Below, piece by piece: positions 53,564-62,762 of a stretch of DNA of 64,000 bases (its first letter is position 1; every line of letters starts with the position of its first letter). The position numbers and the translations under genes were made by a program. Source of the DNA: an uncultured Sphingomonadales bacterium (GTDB lineage Bacteria; Pseudomonadota; Alphaproteobacteria; Sphingomonadales; Sphingomonadaceae); NCBI GenBank assembly GCA_903839675.1, contig CAIMDB010000006.1, positions 21,822 to 85,821 on the forward strand, given 5' to 3'. The notes below the pieces were generated by a model. The model was not told where the DNA came from. It did not search any database and was given only the letters and a program-made list of their open reading frames with translations.

Positions 53564-54943
53564 CTAGGCGGCGGCGCTGCTCGCGCTCCGCGTCCGCAAT
53601 TCCTCATTCAGCATTTCTGCGAGCAGAAAGGCGAGTTCAAGCGACTGGCCGGCGTTGAGGCGCGGGTCGCAATGTGTGTGGTAGCGGTCGGCGAGATCCA
53701 TCATCGTCACGTCCATTGCACCACCGGTGCATTCGGTGACGTTCTGGCCGGTCATTTCGATGTGGATGCCACCGCCATGCGTGCCTTCGGCCCGGTGCAC
53801 GGCAAAGAAGCCGCGCACTTCGGCAAGGATGCGTTCGAACGGACGGGTCTTATAGCCGTTATTCGCCTTCACGACATTGCCGTGCATCGGGTCACAGGAC
53901 CAGACAACCGGATGGCCTTCTGCCTTCACCGCGCGGACGAGGGCGGGCAGATGCGCTTCGATCTTGTCATGGCCATAGCGCGTGATCAGCGTCATGCGCC
54001 CGGCGACGCGGTTCGGGTTGAGCGTATCGAGCAGTCGGAGAAGCGCGTCCGGCTCAAGGCTCGGGCCGCACTTCATGCCAATTGGGTTGCCGATGCCGCG
54101 CAGATATTCGACGTGGGACGAGCCGACAAAGCGGGTCCGGTCCCCAATCCACAGCATATGGGCGGACGTGTCGTACCAATCGCCTGTCAGGGAATCCTGC
54201 CGTGTCAACGCCTGCTCATAAGGCAGCAGCAGCGCCTCATGGCTGGTGTAGAAGCTCGTGCCCTTCAACTGCGGCACAGTATCAGGATCGATGCCGCACG
54301 CCGCCATGAAGTCGAGTGCTTCGCCAATGCGGTCAGCCACGTCCTTGAACTTCTTGGCCCAGGGCGAACGGCCCATGAAATCATGCGTCCAGGCATTGAC
54401 CTGATGCAGGTTCGCATAGCCACCCTGCGCAAAGGCGCGCAGCAGATTGAGGGTCGCTGCCGACTGCGAATAGGCACGCAGCATGCGGTCCGGATCAGGG
54501 ATGCGGCCGGCTTCATCGAACGTGATGTCGTTGATGATGTCCCCGCGATAGGAGGGCAGCGTCACGCCATGGATTTCTTCCATGTCGGCTGAGCGCGGCT
54601 TGGCGAACTGGCCGGCCATGCGGCCAACTTTGACGGTCGGAAGCTTGGATGAAAAGGTCAGCACCACGGCCATCTGCAGCAACACTTTGAAGGTGTCGCG
54701 GATGTTGTTCGGGTGGAATTCCGCAAAGCTTTCCGCGCAATCGCCGCCCTGCAACAGGAAGCCCTTGCCTGCGGACACTTGCGCCAGATCTGCCGTCAGG
54801 CTGCGCGCCTCGCCCGCAAAAACGAGCGGCGGAAAGTTGGCCAGCGTGTCCGTCGCGCCCTTCAGGGCGTCAGCGTCGGGATAGGTCGGGAGCTGACGGG
54901 CTTCGTGCGCGGTCCAGCTGTCGGGGGTCCAAGTCTGCGTCAT
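53564..54943 (-). CDS. aroG: Class II 3-deoxy-7-phosphoheptulonate (DAHP) synthase
   Basis: 459 aa from ATG 54943. First enzyme of the shikimate pathway, condensing PEP and erythrose 4-phosphate. The plant/mycobacterial type II form: [116 protein letters not shown]. The metal ligands of the family (Cys, His, Glu, Asp) are within these blocks. The gene symbol follows common use; aroF/aroH names are also applied. Upstream extension to 55006 is not needed. Confidence 0.94.
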   Translation of the reverse strand: MTQTWTPDSWTAHEARQLPTYPDADALKGATDTLANFPPLVFAGEARSLTADLAQVSAGKGFLLQGGDCAESFAEFHPNNIRDTFKVLLQMAVVLTFSSKLPTVKVGRMAGQFAKPRSADMEEIHGVTLPSYRGDIINDITFDEAGRIPDPDRMLRAYSQSAATLNLLRAFAQGGYANLHQVNAWTHDFMGRSPWAKKFKDVADRIGEALDFMAACGIDPDTVPQLKGTSFYTSHEALLLPYEQALTRQDSLTGDWYDTSAHMLWIGDRTRFVGSSHVEYLRGIGNPIGMKCGPSLEPDALLRLLDTLNPNRVAGRMTLITRYGHDKIEAHLPALVRAVKAEGHPVVWSCDPMHGNVVKANNGYKTRPFERILAEVRGFFAVHRAEGTHGGGIHIEMTGQNVTECTGGAMDVTMMDLADRYHTHCDPRLNAGQSLELAFLLAEMLNEELRTRSASSAAA

Positions 54944-55147
54944 AATGCGCTGCCCATGGGGAAAAAAGCCGCCAAGCGCAAGGTTTTCACACTTTTGGCG
55001 CAACAAGCTCTGCTTTTACGCGATTGATCCTGCGCACCGCATTTTTGGTGTCCTCCTCATGTGTCCCTGACCCCATCCGTCGCGCTAAACTTTGCCCTTT
55101 TCCGGTCGTTAGAGCGTTCAACCCTCCCTGCTCGACCGGAATTGCCA

Positions 55148-56602
55148 ATGAATCCCGACTTTACCGCGCGCCTCGAATATTATCAGTTGTCAGGGGAGAC
55201 GTCTCGGTTCCGTCGAATTGCTGGGAAATTGAAGCGCCCTCTCGATAATGCGCTCGACAAGCTTTCGATCAAAATTGCCTCCAACCCGCGTCTGTCGGGC
55301 TTTTTCCGCGATGCCGATCATACGCGGGGTGCGGTCAGCCTCTTGAGGCAGCATTGGCTGCGGCTCTTTGCCGAAGGCCCGACAGAAGAGTATTTTGGCC
55401 GTGCGACCACGATTGGCCATGTCCATGCCAAGATCGGGCTTGAACCGAAATGGTTTGTGGGCAGCTATGCATTGATCCTTGGCACGGCGGTTGAGAAGGC
55501 GGTTGCCCCTGGCATTTTGTCTTGGCTCCCATGGCGTCGTCGCCTCGCTAAGGACGTTGCGGTAATGGTTCAGGCCTCGCTGCTGGACATGGAAATCGCG
55601 CTTTCAACCTATTTTGAAGTAGAGGAAAAAGCGCGCGAGGGGGCCTTGGCGCGCATGAGCGAGGCGCTTTCGCAGGTGTCGGAGGGTAACCTGACTGTCC
55701 GCCTATCTGGATTGCCAGCGGAATATGCCCGGGCTGAGCGTGACTTTAATGCAGCGATGGATGCCCTGTCATCGACGATGACGACTGTTGTTGGCGGCGT
55801 TGCCTCTGTGTCGACGGCCATGGAGCAAATTCGCTCCGGGACCAATGATCTCGCCAGCCGTACCGAACGTCAGGCTGCGACGATTGAGGAAACGGCGGCA
55901 GCGATGCAGCAGGTGACCGGCAGCATGCGGGAGAATGCCGAACAGCTTCAGGTCGCTTCCGTCGCGGTCAATCGCACGCGGAGCGATGCCGAAACCGGTG
56001 GGGAAGTCATCGATCGTGTCGTGACGGCCATGGGGGCGATTGAGAGTTCCTCATCACAGATCACACAAATTGTGTCGCTGATTGACGGTATCGCCTTCCA
56101 GACAAATTTGTTGGCCCTGAACGCCGGCGTCGAGGCGGCGCGTGCAGGTGAGTCCGGCAAGGGCTTCTCCGTCGTCGCCAGCGAAGTGCGCGCTCTGGCG
56201 CAGCGGTCTGCGGAAGCGGCGAACGAGATCAAGCATATCATTAAGGTCAGCGCAGGCCATGTGTCGGACGGTGTGCGTCTGGTTGGTGAAGCGGGCGGCG
56301 TTCTTGATCGGATCGCGGGCGGTGTTGTCGAAGTCAGCAAGATCCTGACAGAAACCAGTGCGACGGCAATGCATCAGACGGCATCGCTCGCCCAGGTCAA
56401 TGAAAGCGTTTCGGATATCGACAAGATCACACAGGCGAATGCCGCCCTGGTTGAGGAAACGTCTGCTGCAACGACAAGTGTTGCCGATCAGAGCGCGTCG
56501 ATCGCTGCGGCAACGGCGCGGTTTGCACTGGAAGAAGCGCCGAGCCGCGGGGCCCGCGCAGTGCATCGTCGTCTGGAAAAGGTCTGGTCAGCGGCGGGGT
56601 GA
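55148..56602 (+). CDS. Globin-coupled methyl-accepting chemotaxis protein (HemAT-like)
   Basis: 484 aa from ATG 55148, no membrane segments, so cytosolic. Residues about 1-165 form a protoglobin sensor; the proximal heme ligand is expected to be His93 in [24 protein letters not shown]-like stretch (about 180-240) follows, then the MCP signalling domain with hairpin tip [20 protein letters not shown] and [19 protein letters not shown]. It should sense oxygen or another gas and signal to CheA. No che or flagellar genes occur in the window. An upstream ATG (55061) lies before the globin start. Confidence 0.9.
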   Translation: MNPDFTARLEYYQLSGETSRFRRIAGKLKRPLDNALDKLSIKIASNPRLSGFFRDADHTRGAVSLLRQHWLRLFAEGPTEEYFGRATTIGHVHAKIGLEPKWFVGSYALILGTAVEKAVAPGILSWLPWRRRLAKDVAVMVQASLLDMEIALSTYFEVEEKAREGALARMSEALSQVSEGNLTVRLSGLPAEYARAERDFNAAMDALSSTMTTVVGGVASVSTAMEQIRSGTNDLASRTERQAATIEETAAAMQQVTGSMRENAEQLQVASVAVNRTRSDAETGGEVIDRVVTAMGAIESSSSQITQIVSLIDGIAFQTNLLALNAGVEAARAGESGKGFSVVASEVRALAQRSAEAANEIKHIIKVSAGHVSDGVRLVGEAGGVLDRIAGGVVEVSKILTETSATAMHQTASLAQVNESVSDIDKITQANAALVEETSAATTSVADQSASIAAATARFALEEAPSRGARAVHRRLEKVWSAAG

Positions 56603-56630
56603 CGTTGCGGTGCTTGGAGGCGTAGTAGGG

Positions 56631-57326
56631 CTACCGCGCCTTCCACATGCTGATCAGGTGAGACAGCAATTGCGGGCTGATGGGCTTAACAAATTCGATA
56701 CCCACCGATGCGCCGCGTTGCCAACGGATCATGGCTTCGAGCCGGGTCGATTCATCAATAATTACGACAAGACCTTGGGTGGCGCGCTCAATGGGATCAC
56801 GGAAGAGTAGCTTTGCCCCTTTGTGGGAAACATCCCGCACGCGGGCCACAGTCATCTGATTGTTCATGCTGATGTCTACCCGCGCGTCGACAGACAGACG
56901 TGGGAAGCGGGCCCGCCTGCCATCGTGCAACATTTGCGGACGGGCGAGGAGGTCATTGACGGGAATCTCTTCATCAAAGGCGACGCCAATGAAACGGTCG
57001 CGCGCCCAGGCTACGCGCCCTTGGATGTCGATGTCTTCGATAAGCGAAATGCTGACGGGCGCCCCGATTTCGAATTCCTGATCGGTGAACAGACAGATGC
57101 CGCCTTCCGACACGTTGCGGACGATCGCGAGGTCTTCTGTGTCGCCGAACTCAAGCTTGGCGACACGGAGCACCGTCATTGCCCGTCGCGCCTGACGCCG
57201 GTCGGGCGAAGACGGAAGGCCAAAGTCTTCAGGGACAGGCGGTAAAGCAAGGCGGCCGATACCACCTGCTGAGATTTGGCCGTCCGGTCCTGTTCTTATG
57301 GGCGCCGTCATGCGCGATTGTCCCAT
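56631..57326 (-). CDS. Double PilZ domain protein
   Basis: 231 aa with two PilZ-like barrels: first about residues 43-120 (RRQARRAMTVLRVAKLEFG, NVSEGGICLFTD), second about 136-215 (RRARFPRLSVDARVDIS, DVSHKGAKLLFRD). The Arg-rich leads and the D/N-x-S-x-x-G turns are the c-di-GMP-binding elements, so c-di-GMP binding is likely for at least one domain. It is convergent with the chemoreceptor gene, suggesting a shared role in motility or surface behaviour, by context only. Confidence 0.85.
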   Translation of the reverse strand: MGQSRMTAPIRTGPDGQISAGGIGRLALPPVPEDFGLPSSPDRRQARRAMTVLRVAKLEFGDTEDLAIVRNVSEGGICLFTDQEFEIGAPVSISLIEDIDIQGRVAWARDRFIGVAFDEEIPVNDLLARPQMLHDGRRARFPRLSVDARVDISMNNQMTVARVRDVSHKGAKLLFRDPIERATQGLVVIIDESTRLEAMIRWQRGASVGIEFVKPISPQLLSHLISMWKAR

Positions 57327-57404
57327 CCGTTCCTGTCACCCACCGCGTGCGTGTGGTGTCGTGTCCATTTCGGAACGTTAGAGGGGTGTGGCTTAACAAA
57401 TTCT

Positions 57405-57423
57405 CTCGGGTTTCCCGAGTTTT
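57405..57423. terminator. Short hairpin CTCGGG-TTT-CCCGAG with T tail
   Basis: A perfect 6-bp stem with a 3-base loop followed by TTTT on the plus strand, and an AT-rich AGAATTTGTT on the other side. It lies 187 bases downstream of the minus-strand carotenoid oxygenase gene and could end that transcript or one from the plus strand. Confidence 0.5.
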
Positions 57424-57526
57424 GCATCCGTTTTGGCAACGCAATTGTCAGATTGTTGTCAAACTGGCTGCATTCCGCACGACCATGCGGCGCAGATACA
57501 ATGCTGAAGCTTATTAGAGATCACCC

Positions 57527-57589
57527 TGAGCCTGTCGGGCAACACCTTGGACGCTGATTGACCAGGGTGGCGCCATATCGACAGGCTCA
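57527..57589. repeat. REP-like inverted repeat (TGAGCCTGTCG core)
   Basis: TGAGCCTGTCG (57527-57537) is repeated inverted as CGACAGGCTCA (57579-57589), a perfect 11-base match. The core is the same as in the REP at 8811, showing a dispersed family. It lies just downstream of the carotenoid oxygenase stop. Confidence 0.7.
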
Positions 57590-57609
57590 TTCCGAACAGG
57601 GGAGGGTGG

Positions 57610-59052
57610 TTACACGCTCGGAACCCAATTGCCGTGAAAGCCCGGCGGGATGCGGTGGGGGATATGGATGGAGGCGACCGGCGGCCCTTCAAAATTGCGG
57701 GCATCGATAATGACGAGATCGGTCGTATCTGTGGCCGTGTCGATAACGTAACCGATCAGCCAGCCATCATCTTCTTCCTTACCGCCGGTGCGGGGGACGA
57801 AGATAAATTCACCCGGAATATGACCCACACCGAAATCATGGACTTCGCGGGCGCGGTCCACCAAATCCTGCTTGAAGATGCGCGTGCTGCTGACGAAGGC
57901 TGGGTCTCGCCCTTCCGGCAAAGCAAGCGTGTAGGTGTAGCGATAGGGCTTGCCGATCATCCGCTCATTGGGGCGGGGGAATTCCTGAGCGTCCTTGTCG
58001 AGGATTTTGCGGACGACCGACTTTGAGGCGGGGTCAATTGTCCAGCGTTCCAGCGGGCAAGCGTCTGAATCCGGGCCTTGCGTGCTTTCCGCAAACATTG
58101 TGCGGTGGGCACACACATCAAGGATGACTTTGCCCTGAGGCGTCTCATACGCATTGCTGGGGTGGAAGACATAGCAGGGGTCTACGTCACACCAGATGAC
58201 GTCGTCATTTGTGCCCTCACGCGGGAGAAGGCCGACGCGGGCCTGATGAGCCGGGTTCCACGCATAGGGAAACTTATAGCCGGACAGCAGTCGCTTCATG
58301 GAGAAAGTGACCGGCAGATCGAGGATGATGACGTAATTCGCGGTGATCATGCAGTCATGGATGGAAGGGCCATGCTGCACTTGGACCGGTTCTTCACGGC
58401 GGACGCGACCGTCTTTGCCGACAACGACATGACGAATGCGGTTCTGGTCTGTGCCTTCGTAGCAGATGGCGTGCATCTCACCCGTATCGGGGTCGAGGTG
58501 AGGGTGCGCCGTAAAGCTGCCTTTGAGGGACCCGTCAAAGGGATCATGGGCAATTGTTTCAAGGTTTTCGTCAAGGCGTGCGGGATAGGCACCCGCCTCA
58601 ACCAGCGCCCAGATCGATCCGGCGTGGCCGAGAACATTGGTGTTAATCGTATCACCGAGCCCGCTGCGGGCGCCCGGCGCAAGGGGAAGGCCAAGCGTGT
58701 TCGTAACTGCCGTGCTCTTGATCCAGCGGTTGCGATACCATTCGGCCTTGCCGTCGCGCAAACGAACGCCGTGCACCATTCCGTCACCCAGAAACCAATG
58801 ATAGCTGGCCGGATCTGGCGGCGCGGCCGGATTGGGTCCGATGCGGATATAGCGCCCGTCCAAATCTGTTGGGATTGAGCCTGTGACGGTGAGGTCCGTC
58901 AGTGTCCGTTCGTCAGACATCGGGGCATGGACCCCGGTTAGAAAGGGATGCGGCGCTGACGGTTCTTTCAACCTGTCGCGGTTGAACTCCGCGATGGACA
59001 TGACCCCTTTGGTCACGAAGGACCGAATTGCGGTTTCCACAGCGCTGGCCAT
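57610..59052 (-). CDS. Carotenoid oxygenase family protein
   Basis: 480 aa. Non-heme iron dioxygenase of the carotenoid/stilbene-cleaving family, a seven-bladed propeller. Recognisable blocks: GRYIRIGPNPAAPPDPASYHWFLGDGMVHGVRLRDG at the first blades (opening GRYIRIGPNP), FTAHPHLDPDTGEMHAICYEG, VQHGPSIHDCMITANYVIILD, FHPSNAYE and HIPHRIPPGFHGNWVP at the end; each contributes one of the four iron-binding histidines (His-rich motifs above). The substrate may be a carotenoid, apocarotenoid or lignin-derived stilbene. It is divergent from a TetR regulator, the likely repressor. Confidence 0.9.
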   Translation of the reverse strand: MASAVETAIRSFVTKGVMSIAEFNRDRLKEPSAPHPFLTGVHAPMSDERTLTDLTVTGSIPTDLDGRYIRIGPNPAAPPDPASYHWFLGDGMVHGVRLRDGKAEWYRNRWIKSTAVTNTLGLPLAPGARSGLGDTINTNVLGHAGSIWALVEAGAYPARLDENLETIAHDPFDGSLKGSFTAHPHLDPDTGEMHAICYEGTDQNRIRHVVVGKDGRVRREEPVQVQHGPSIHDCMITANYVIILDLPVTFSMKRLLSGYKFPYAWNPAHQARVGLLPREGTNDDVIWCDVDPCYVFHPSNAYETPQGKVILDVCAHRTMFAESTQGPDSDACPLERWTIDPASKSVVRKILDKDAQEFPRPNERMIGKPYRYTYTLALPEGRDPAFVSSTRIFKQDLVDRAREVHDFGVGHIPGEFIFVPRTGGKEEDDGWLIGYVIDTATDTTDLVIIDARNFEGPPVASIHIPHRIPPGFHGNWVPSV

Positions 59053-59088
59053 TTATATCCCTTTCGCCTTTGACGACGATTCGCATTA

Positions 59089-59132
59089 TGTTTACAGTGA
59101 TAACATGTCCGACAATGCTAACAGTGTCAACA
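59089..59132. promoter_or_regulatory. Two operator-like direct repeats at the TetR gene start
   Basis: Two 17-base sites, TGTTTACAGTGATAACA (59089-59105) and TGCTAACAGTGTCAACA (59116-59132), match at 13 positions, both with partly palindromic TG..T / A.ACA ends. They overlap the two possible TetR start codons. TTGACG (59070) and TACAGT (59092), 16 bases apart, form a possible promoter whose transcript would begin about at ATG 59105. Likely site of TetR autoregulation and control of the divergent oxygenase. Confidence 0.45.
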
Positions 59133-59734
59133 TGACTGCGCCAAGCCGTGGGTACCATCATGGGGACCTGCGCGCGGCGCTGCTCGACGCGGGTCTCGAC
59201 CTGCTGAAAAGTGGGAGTGCAGAAACGCTTTCCCTACGTGAAGTGGCGCGACGTGTCGGCGTTAGCCCCACGGCTGTCTATCGGCATTTCCCCGATAAGG
59301 CGGCACTTTTGAAGGAATTGTGCATCCGGGGTGCGCTTGAACTGGCACAGGCACAGGCGCAGGCCATGAAGGCGGCAGGCGGCGGGCGCAAAGGCTTTGT
59401 CGCCACTGGCGCCGCCTATATTCGCTACGCCGTGGCCAACCCAGCTTTGTTCCGAATCATGATGGCGAACATGCCACCCGGCGGCTTTTTCAGTTCCGAT
59501 TTTTCCGACGATCAGGTCGGCATCAAGATGTTGCGCGACAACATCATCTCGCTTGTACCGAAAGAAGCAGGGGAGAAAGGCGTCCTTTTTGGGATGCTGA
59601 TGTCCTGGGCACAGGTCCACGGCCTTTCCATGCTCATGCTAGATGGCCAGATTCCTGTGTCTGAAGAGACCATCAAGGCATTTGAATCGAGCCAGATGGA
59701 ATTCCGGTTCGTGCCTGATCAGCCCAGCGAATAA
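59105..59734 (+). CDS. TetR/AcrR family transcriptional regulator
   Basis: 209 aa from ATG 59105 (an in-frame ATG at 59132 would give 200 aa). The N-terminal HTH is standard: YHHGDLRAALLDAGLDLL, LSLREVARRVGVSPTAVYRHFPDKAALL. The C-terminal ligand-binding part resembles the WHG-type domain (YIRYAVANPALFRIMM). No ribosome site is visible before either ATG, consistent with a leaderless message. It is divergent from the carotenoid oxygenase gene by 52 bases and its 3' end overlaps phoB by 16 bases. Confidence 0.88.
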   Translation: MSDNANSVNMTAPSRGYHHGDLRAALLDAGLDLLKSGSAETLSLREVARRVGVSPTAVYRHFPDKAALLKELCIRGALELAQAQAQAMKAAGGGRKGFVATGAAYIRYAVANPALFRIMMANMPPGGFFSSDFSDDQVGIKMLRDNIISLVPKEAGEKGVLFGMLMSWAQVHGLSMLMLDGQIPVSEETIKAFESSQMEFRFVPDQPSE

Positions 59735-60399
59735 CCCGCGCTGCGCACGGTGCGGATCATATCCCGCCCGCCGGTGCTGTTGATGGCGGCGCGCAGGCGT
59801 TTAACCTGAACATCGACGGTGCGTTCTTCAATGTCGCTGTCATGTCCCCATACGCCGGTGACAAGCTGCGCACGTGACAACACCCTGCCCGGACGTTCCA
59901 TGAAATGCTGCAGAAGCCGGAATTCCGTCGGCCCGAGCCCGATTTCCTTCCCGTCGCGGCGCACGCGGTGGGCCACGGGGTCAAGCTCCAGATCTTCTAT
60001 GCGCATCGTCTGGCCGGCCAGAGCCGGGCGTGTCCGGCGCATGACAGCCGCAAGGCGCGCAATGAGTTCGCGCGGAGAAAATGGCTTCGTGACATAGTCA
60101 TCGGCACCGGTTTCAAGGCCGCGAATGCGATCTTCCTCTTCGCCGCGGGCGGTGAGCATGATGATCGGCACCGAGGCAAGTTCTGGGTGACGGCGCAAGC
60201 GGCGGCAAACTTCAATGCCCGAAAGCTGTTCGATCATCCAATCCAAGATAATGGCATCCGGCGGCGTTTCAGCAGCGATCAGCAGCGCCTCTTCCCCGTC
60301 TGGCGTCTGGAGGACTTTATAGCCCTCTGCCTCAAACGACCAAACGAGCAATTCGGCAAGGGCGGGGTCGTCCTCAACGATCAAAAGTGTCGGCGCCAT
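59719..60399 (-). CDS. phoB: Phosphate regulon response regulator PhoB
   Basis: 226 aa OmpR-family regulator. The receiver domain has the phosphoacceptor Asp53 (AIILDWMIEQLSG), acidic pair EDD at 9-11, and Lys in VTKPFSPREL. The C-terminal winged helix has LGPTEFRLLQHFMERPGRVLSRAQL and RTVDVQVKRLRAAI, as in PhoB. Activates pst and other genes when phosphate is low. It is last in the pst-phoU-phoB series; the sensor kinase phoR is not in the window. Confidence 0.93.
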   Translation of the reverse strand: MAPTLLIVEDDPALAELLVWSFEAEGYKVLQTPDGEEALLIAAETPPDAIILDWMIEQLSGIEVCRRLRRHPELASVPIIMLTARGEEEDRIRGLETGADDYVTKPFSPRELIARLAAVMRRTRPALAGQTMRIEDLELDPVAHRVRRDGKEIGLGPTEFRLLQHFMERPGRVLSRAQLVTGVWGHDSDIEERTVDVQVKRLRAAINSTGGRDMIRTVRSAGYSLG

Positions 60400-60404
60400 G
60401 TTGT

Positions 60405-61085
60405 TTATCCGTTCCTGGGCATGTCGCGGTCCTGGTAGTAATCGCCAGTGGCCGCGTAATAAACGAGTTCTGCTATGTTGGTCGCGTGGTCGCCCACGCG
60501 TTCCAGATTTCGGGCGACAAAGAGGAGCTGCGCGGCCGAACTGATCGTCGCCGGATTCTCCATCATATGCGCCACGAGATTGCGAAAGATGCTGTTGTAG
60601 AATTCGTCGACCTTCAAATCCCGGTCGACCACTTCCACAGCGAGTGAAGAGTTGCGGGAGGCGAAGGCGTTGAGGACATCACGGACCATCGATTGTGCGA
60701 TTTCCGCCATGGCGGGGATCAGCAGCAGTGGTTCAATCTTGGCGCGGCCTTCAACGTCGCCCACCCGTTTGGCGATGTTTTTGGCATAGTCACCGATGCG
60801 TTCGATGATGCCCGAAATCTTGAGCGCGGAAATGACGTCGCGCAGATCGTCAGCCATGGGGGCACGTAGCGCGATGATCTTCACGGCAAGCCGGTCGACT
60901 TCAACCTCAAGCGCATCGATGCGCGCATCAGCCAAGATGACTTCCCGAGCCAAATCGGTATCGCGCTGGACAAGCGCATCAATCGAGCGGGCAATGGCCA
61001 CTTCGGCCAATCCGCCCATTTCAGCGATGAGGCCGCGGAGCAGCCCGATTTCATCGTCAAATGCCTTTACGGTATGTTCAACCAT
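60405..61085 (-). CDS. phoU: Phosphate signalling protein PhoU
   Basis: 226 aa, two repeated three-helix bundles. The family metal-binding signatures E/D-x-x-x-D appear as VILADARIDALEVEVD in the first half and VVDRDLKVDEFYNSIF in the second, each followed by ALKISGIIERIGDYAKNIAK and NLERVGDHATNIAELVYY. Links PstSCAB status to PhoR/PhoB and limits phosphate uptake. Located 12 bases after pstB. Confidence 0.95.
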   Translation of the reverse strand: MVEHTVKAFDDEIGLLRGLIAEMGGLAEVAIARSIDALVQRDTDLAREVILADARIDALEVEVDRLAVKIIALRAPMADDLRDVISALKISGIIERIGDYAKNIAKRVGDVEGRAKIEPLLLIPAMAEIAQSMVRDVLNAFASRNSSLAVEVVDRDLKVDEFYNSIFRNLVAHMMENPATISSAAQLLFVARNLERVGDHATNIAELVYYAATGDYYQDRDMPRNG

Positions 61086-61097
61086 GCGCTTTGATCC

Positions 61098-61865
61098 TTA
61101 GCCGTATCGACCGGTGATATAGTCTTTGGTGCGAACTTCGCGTGGATTGGTAAAGATATCGGATGTCGGGCCATATTCCACCATTGTGCCAAGGTGGAAG
61201 AAGGCCGTGCGCTGCGAGACGCGCGCCGCCTGCTGCATGGAGTGGGTGACGATGACGATGGCATAGCGGCCACGCAGTTCGTCGATCAGTTCTTCAATGC
61301 GGGCCGTCGCAATCGGGTCAAGTGCGGAGCAGGGCTCATCCATCAGGATGACTTCCGGGCTCACGGCAATCGCGCGGGCGATGCAGAGGCGTTGTTGCTG
61401 GCCACCGGACAGGGCCGTGCCAGCATCTTCAAGACGGTCTTTCACTTCATCCCACAGACCAGCGCGTCGCAGCGACTGCTCCACGATGCCGTCCATGTCC
61501 GCCTTGGTTGGGGCATGTCCGTGAATGCGCGGGCCGTAAGCCACGTTCTCGTAGATCGACTTGGGGAACGGGTTTGGCTTTTGGAATACCATGCCAACCC
61601 GCGCACGTAGTTGCACGACGTCCATGCCGCCCTTGTAGATATCGACACTGTCCAGCTCGATATTACCCTCCACCGTGCAGCCGGGGATGGTGTCATTCAT
61701 CCGGTTCAGCGTGCGCAGGAAGGTTGATTTGCCGCAGCCCGACGGGCCGATAAAGGCAGTGACATGTTCGGTCGCGATGTCGATGGAGACATCGTTGATG
61801 GCCTGTTTGTCGCCATAGAACACATTGACGTTTTTGGACGTTATTTTGATGGTTTCAGTCGACAT
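61098..61865 (-). CDS. pstB: Phosphate ABC transporter ATP-binding protein PstB
   Basis: 255 aa ATPase of the high-affinity phosphate importer. Walker A GPSGCGKS (40-47), Q-loop in [20 protein letters not shown], signature [16 protein letters not shown], Walker [14 protein letters not shown], and switch His in [12 protein letters not shown]. The PstB-specific YGPRIHG and [16 protein letters not shown] segments confirm the assignment. Confidence 0.97.
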   Translation of the reverse strand: MSTETIKITSKNVNVFYGDKQAINDVSIDIATEHVTAFIGPSGCGKSTFLRTLNRMNDTIPGCTVEGNIELDSVDIYKGGMDVVQLRARVGMVFQKPNPFPKSIYENVAYGPRIHGHAPTKADMDGIVEQSLRRAGLWDEVKDRLEDAGTALSGGQQQRLCIARAIAVSPEVILMDEPCSALDPIATARIEELIDELRGRYAIVIVTHSMQQAARVSQRTAFFHLGTMVEYGPTSDIFTNPREVRTKDYITGRYG

Positions 61866-61868
61866 GGG

Positions 61869-62762
61869 TCACCAGCGGGTTTCAAACTTGTTGCGGAGAT
61901 AGATGGCAAACCCGTTCATAGTGAGCAGGAAGGCCAGCAGGACGAGAATGGCCGCCGATGTGTTTTGCACAAAGGCGCGGTCGACTTCATCAGACCAAAG
62001 GAAGATCTGCATCGGCAGAACAGTCGCCGGGTCGGTGATGCCGGACGGCGGCGTCGAAACAAAGGCGCGCATGCCAATCATCAGCAGCGGTGCTGTTTCA
62101 CCCAGCGCGCGGGCCATGCCGATGATCGCACCTGTCAGGATGCCCGGAAGCGCGAGCGGCAACACATGGTGGAACACGGTCTGCACTTTGCTGGCCCCAA
62201 TTGCGAGCGCGGCATCGCGGATGGAGGGTGGCACGGCTTTGATCGCGTTGCGCCCGGCGATGACGATGACCGGCATCGTCATGAGCGCCAACGTCATCCC
62301 CCCGACCAGAGGAGAGGACCGCGGCATCCCGAGGAAGTTGATGAAGACGGCGAGGCCCAAAAGGCCAAAGATGATCGACGGCACGGCGGCAAGGTTGTTG
62401 ATCGAGACTTCGACAATGTCAGTCCAGCGGTTCCGCGGTGCAAATTCTTCAAGATAGACGGCCGCAAAAACCCCCATGGGCAGCGCAAGTCCGATCGTGA
62501 CGAACATCGTCAGTAGGGAGCCTTTGACGGCGCCCCAGACACCGGCTGTATCTGGTTCGGTCGAATCCGATCCGGACAGGAAGGCCCAGTCAATGCCGCC
62601 AAGCCCGCTGATCAGCATCGTGCCGATCAAGAAGACCAGAAACGCCATCGATAGGCCGACCGCGGATAGGCCAAGCAGCTTGAAGCGGCGCTCTGCGCTG
62701 TAGCGTCTGGCAAGGCGCTTCTCCGCGTCGGGAGACTGCCAGTTGTTGGCGGGATTACTCAT
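61869..62762 (-). CDS. pstA: Phosphate ABC transporter permease PstA
   Basis: 297 aa with about six membrane helices. A cytoplasmic basic N-terminus (EKRLARRYSAERRFK) is followed by VYLEEFAPRNRWTDIVEVSI, PSIIFGLLGLAVF, and the EAA loop around IRDAALAIGASKVQTVFHHVLP that contacts PstB. Overlaps pstC by 8 bases. Confidence 0.96.
   Translation of the reverse strand: MSNPANNWQSPDAEKRLARRYSAERRFKLLGLSAVGLSMAFLVFLIGTMLISGLGGIDWAFLSGSDSTEPDTAGVWGAVKGSLLTMFVTIGLALPMGVFAAVYLEEFAPRNRWTDIVEVSINNLAAVPSIIFGLLGLAVFINFLGMPRSSPLVGGMTLALMTMPVIVIAGRNAIKAVPPSIRDAALAIGASKVQTVFHHVLPLALPGILTGAIIGMARALGETAPLLMIGMRAFVSTPPSGITDPATVLPMQIFLWSDEVDRAFVQNTSAAILVLLAFLLTMNGFAIYLRNKFETRW

Noticed and set aside
53471..54592. 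A 373-codon plus-strand frame opposite aroG
   Set aside because: It covers a confident DAHP synthase and has no recognisable motif.
58078..58878. A 266-codon plus-strand frame opposite the carotenoid oxygenase
   Set aside because: Shadow of a conserved gene; no ribosome site or domain.
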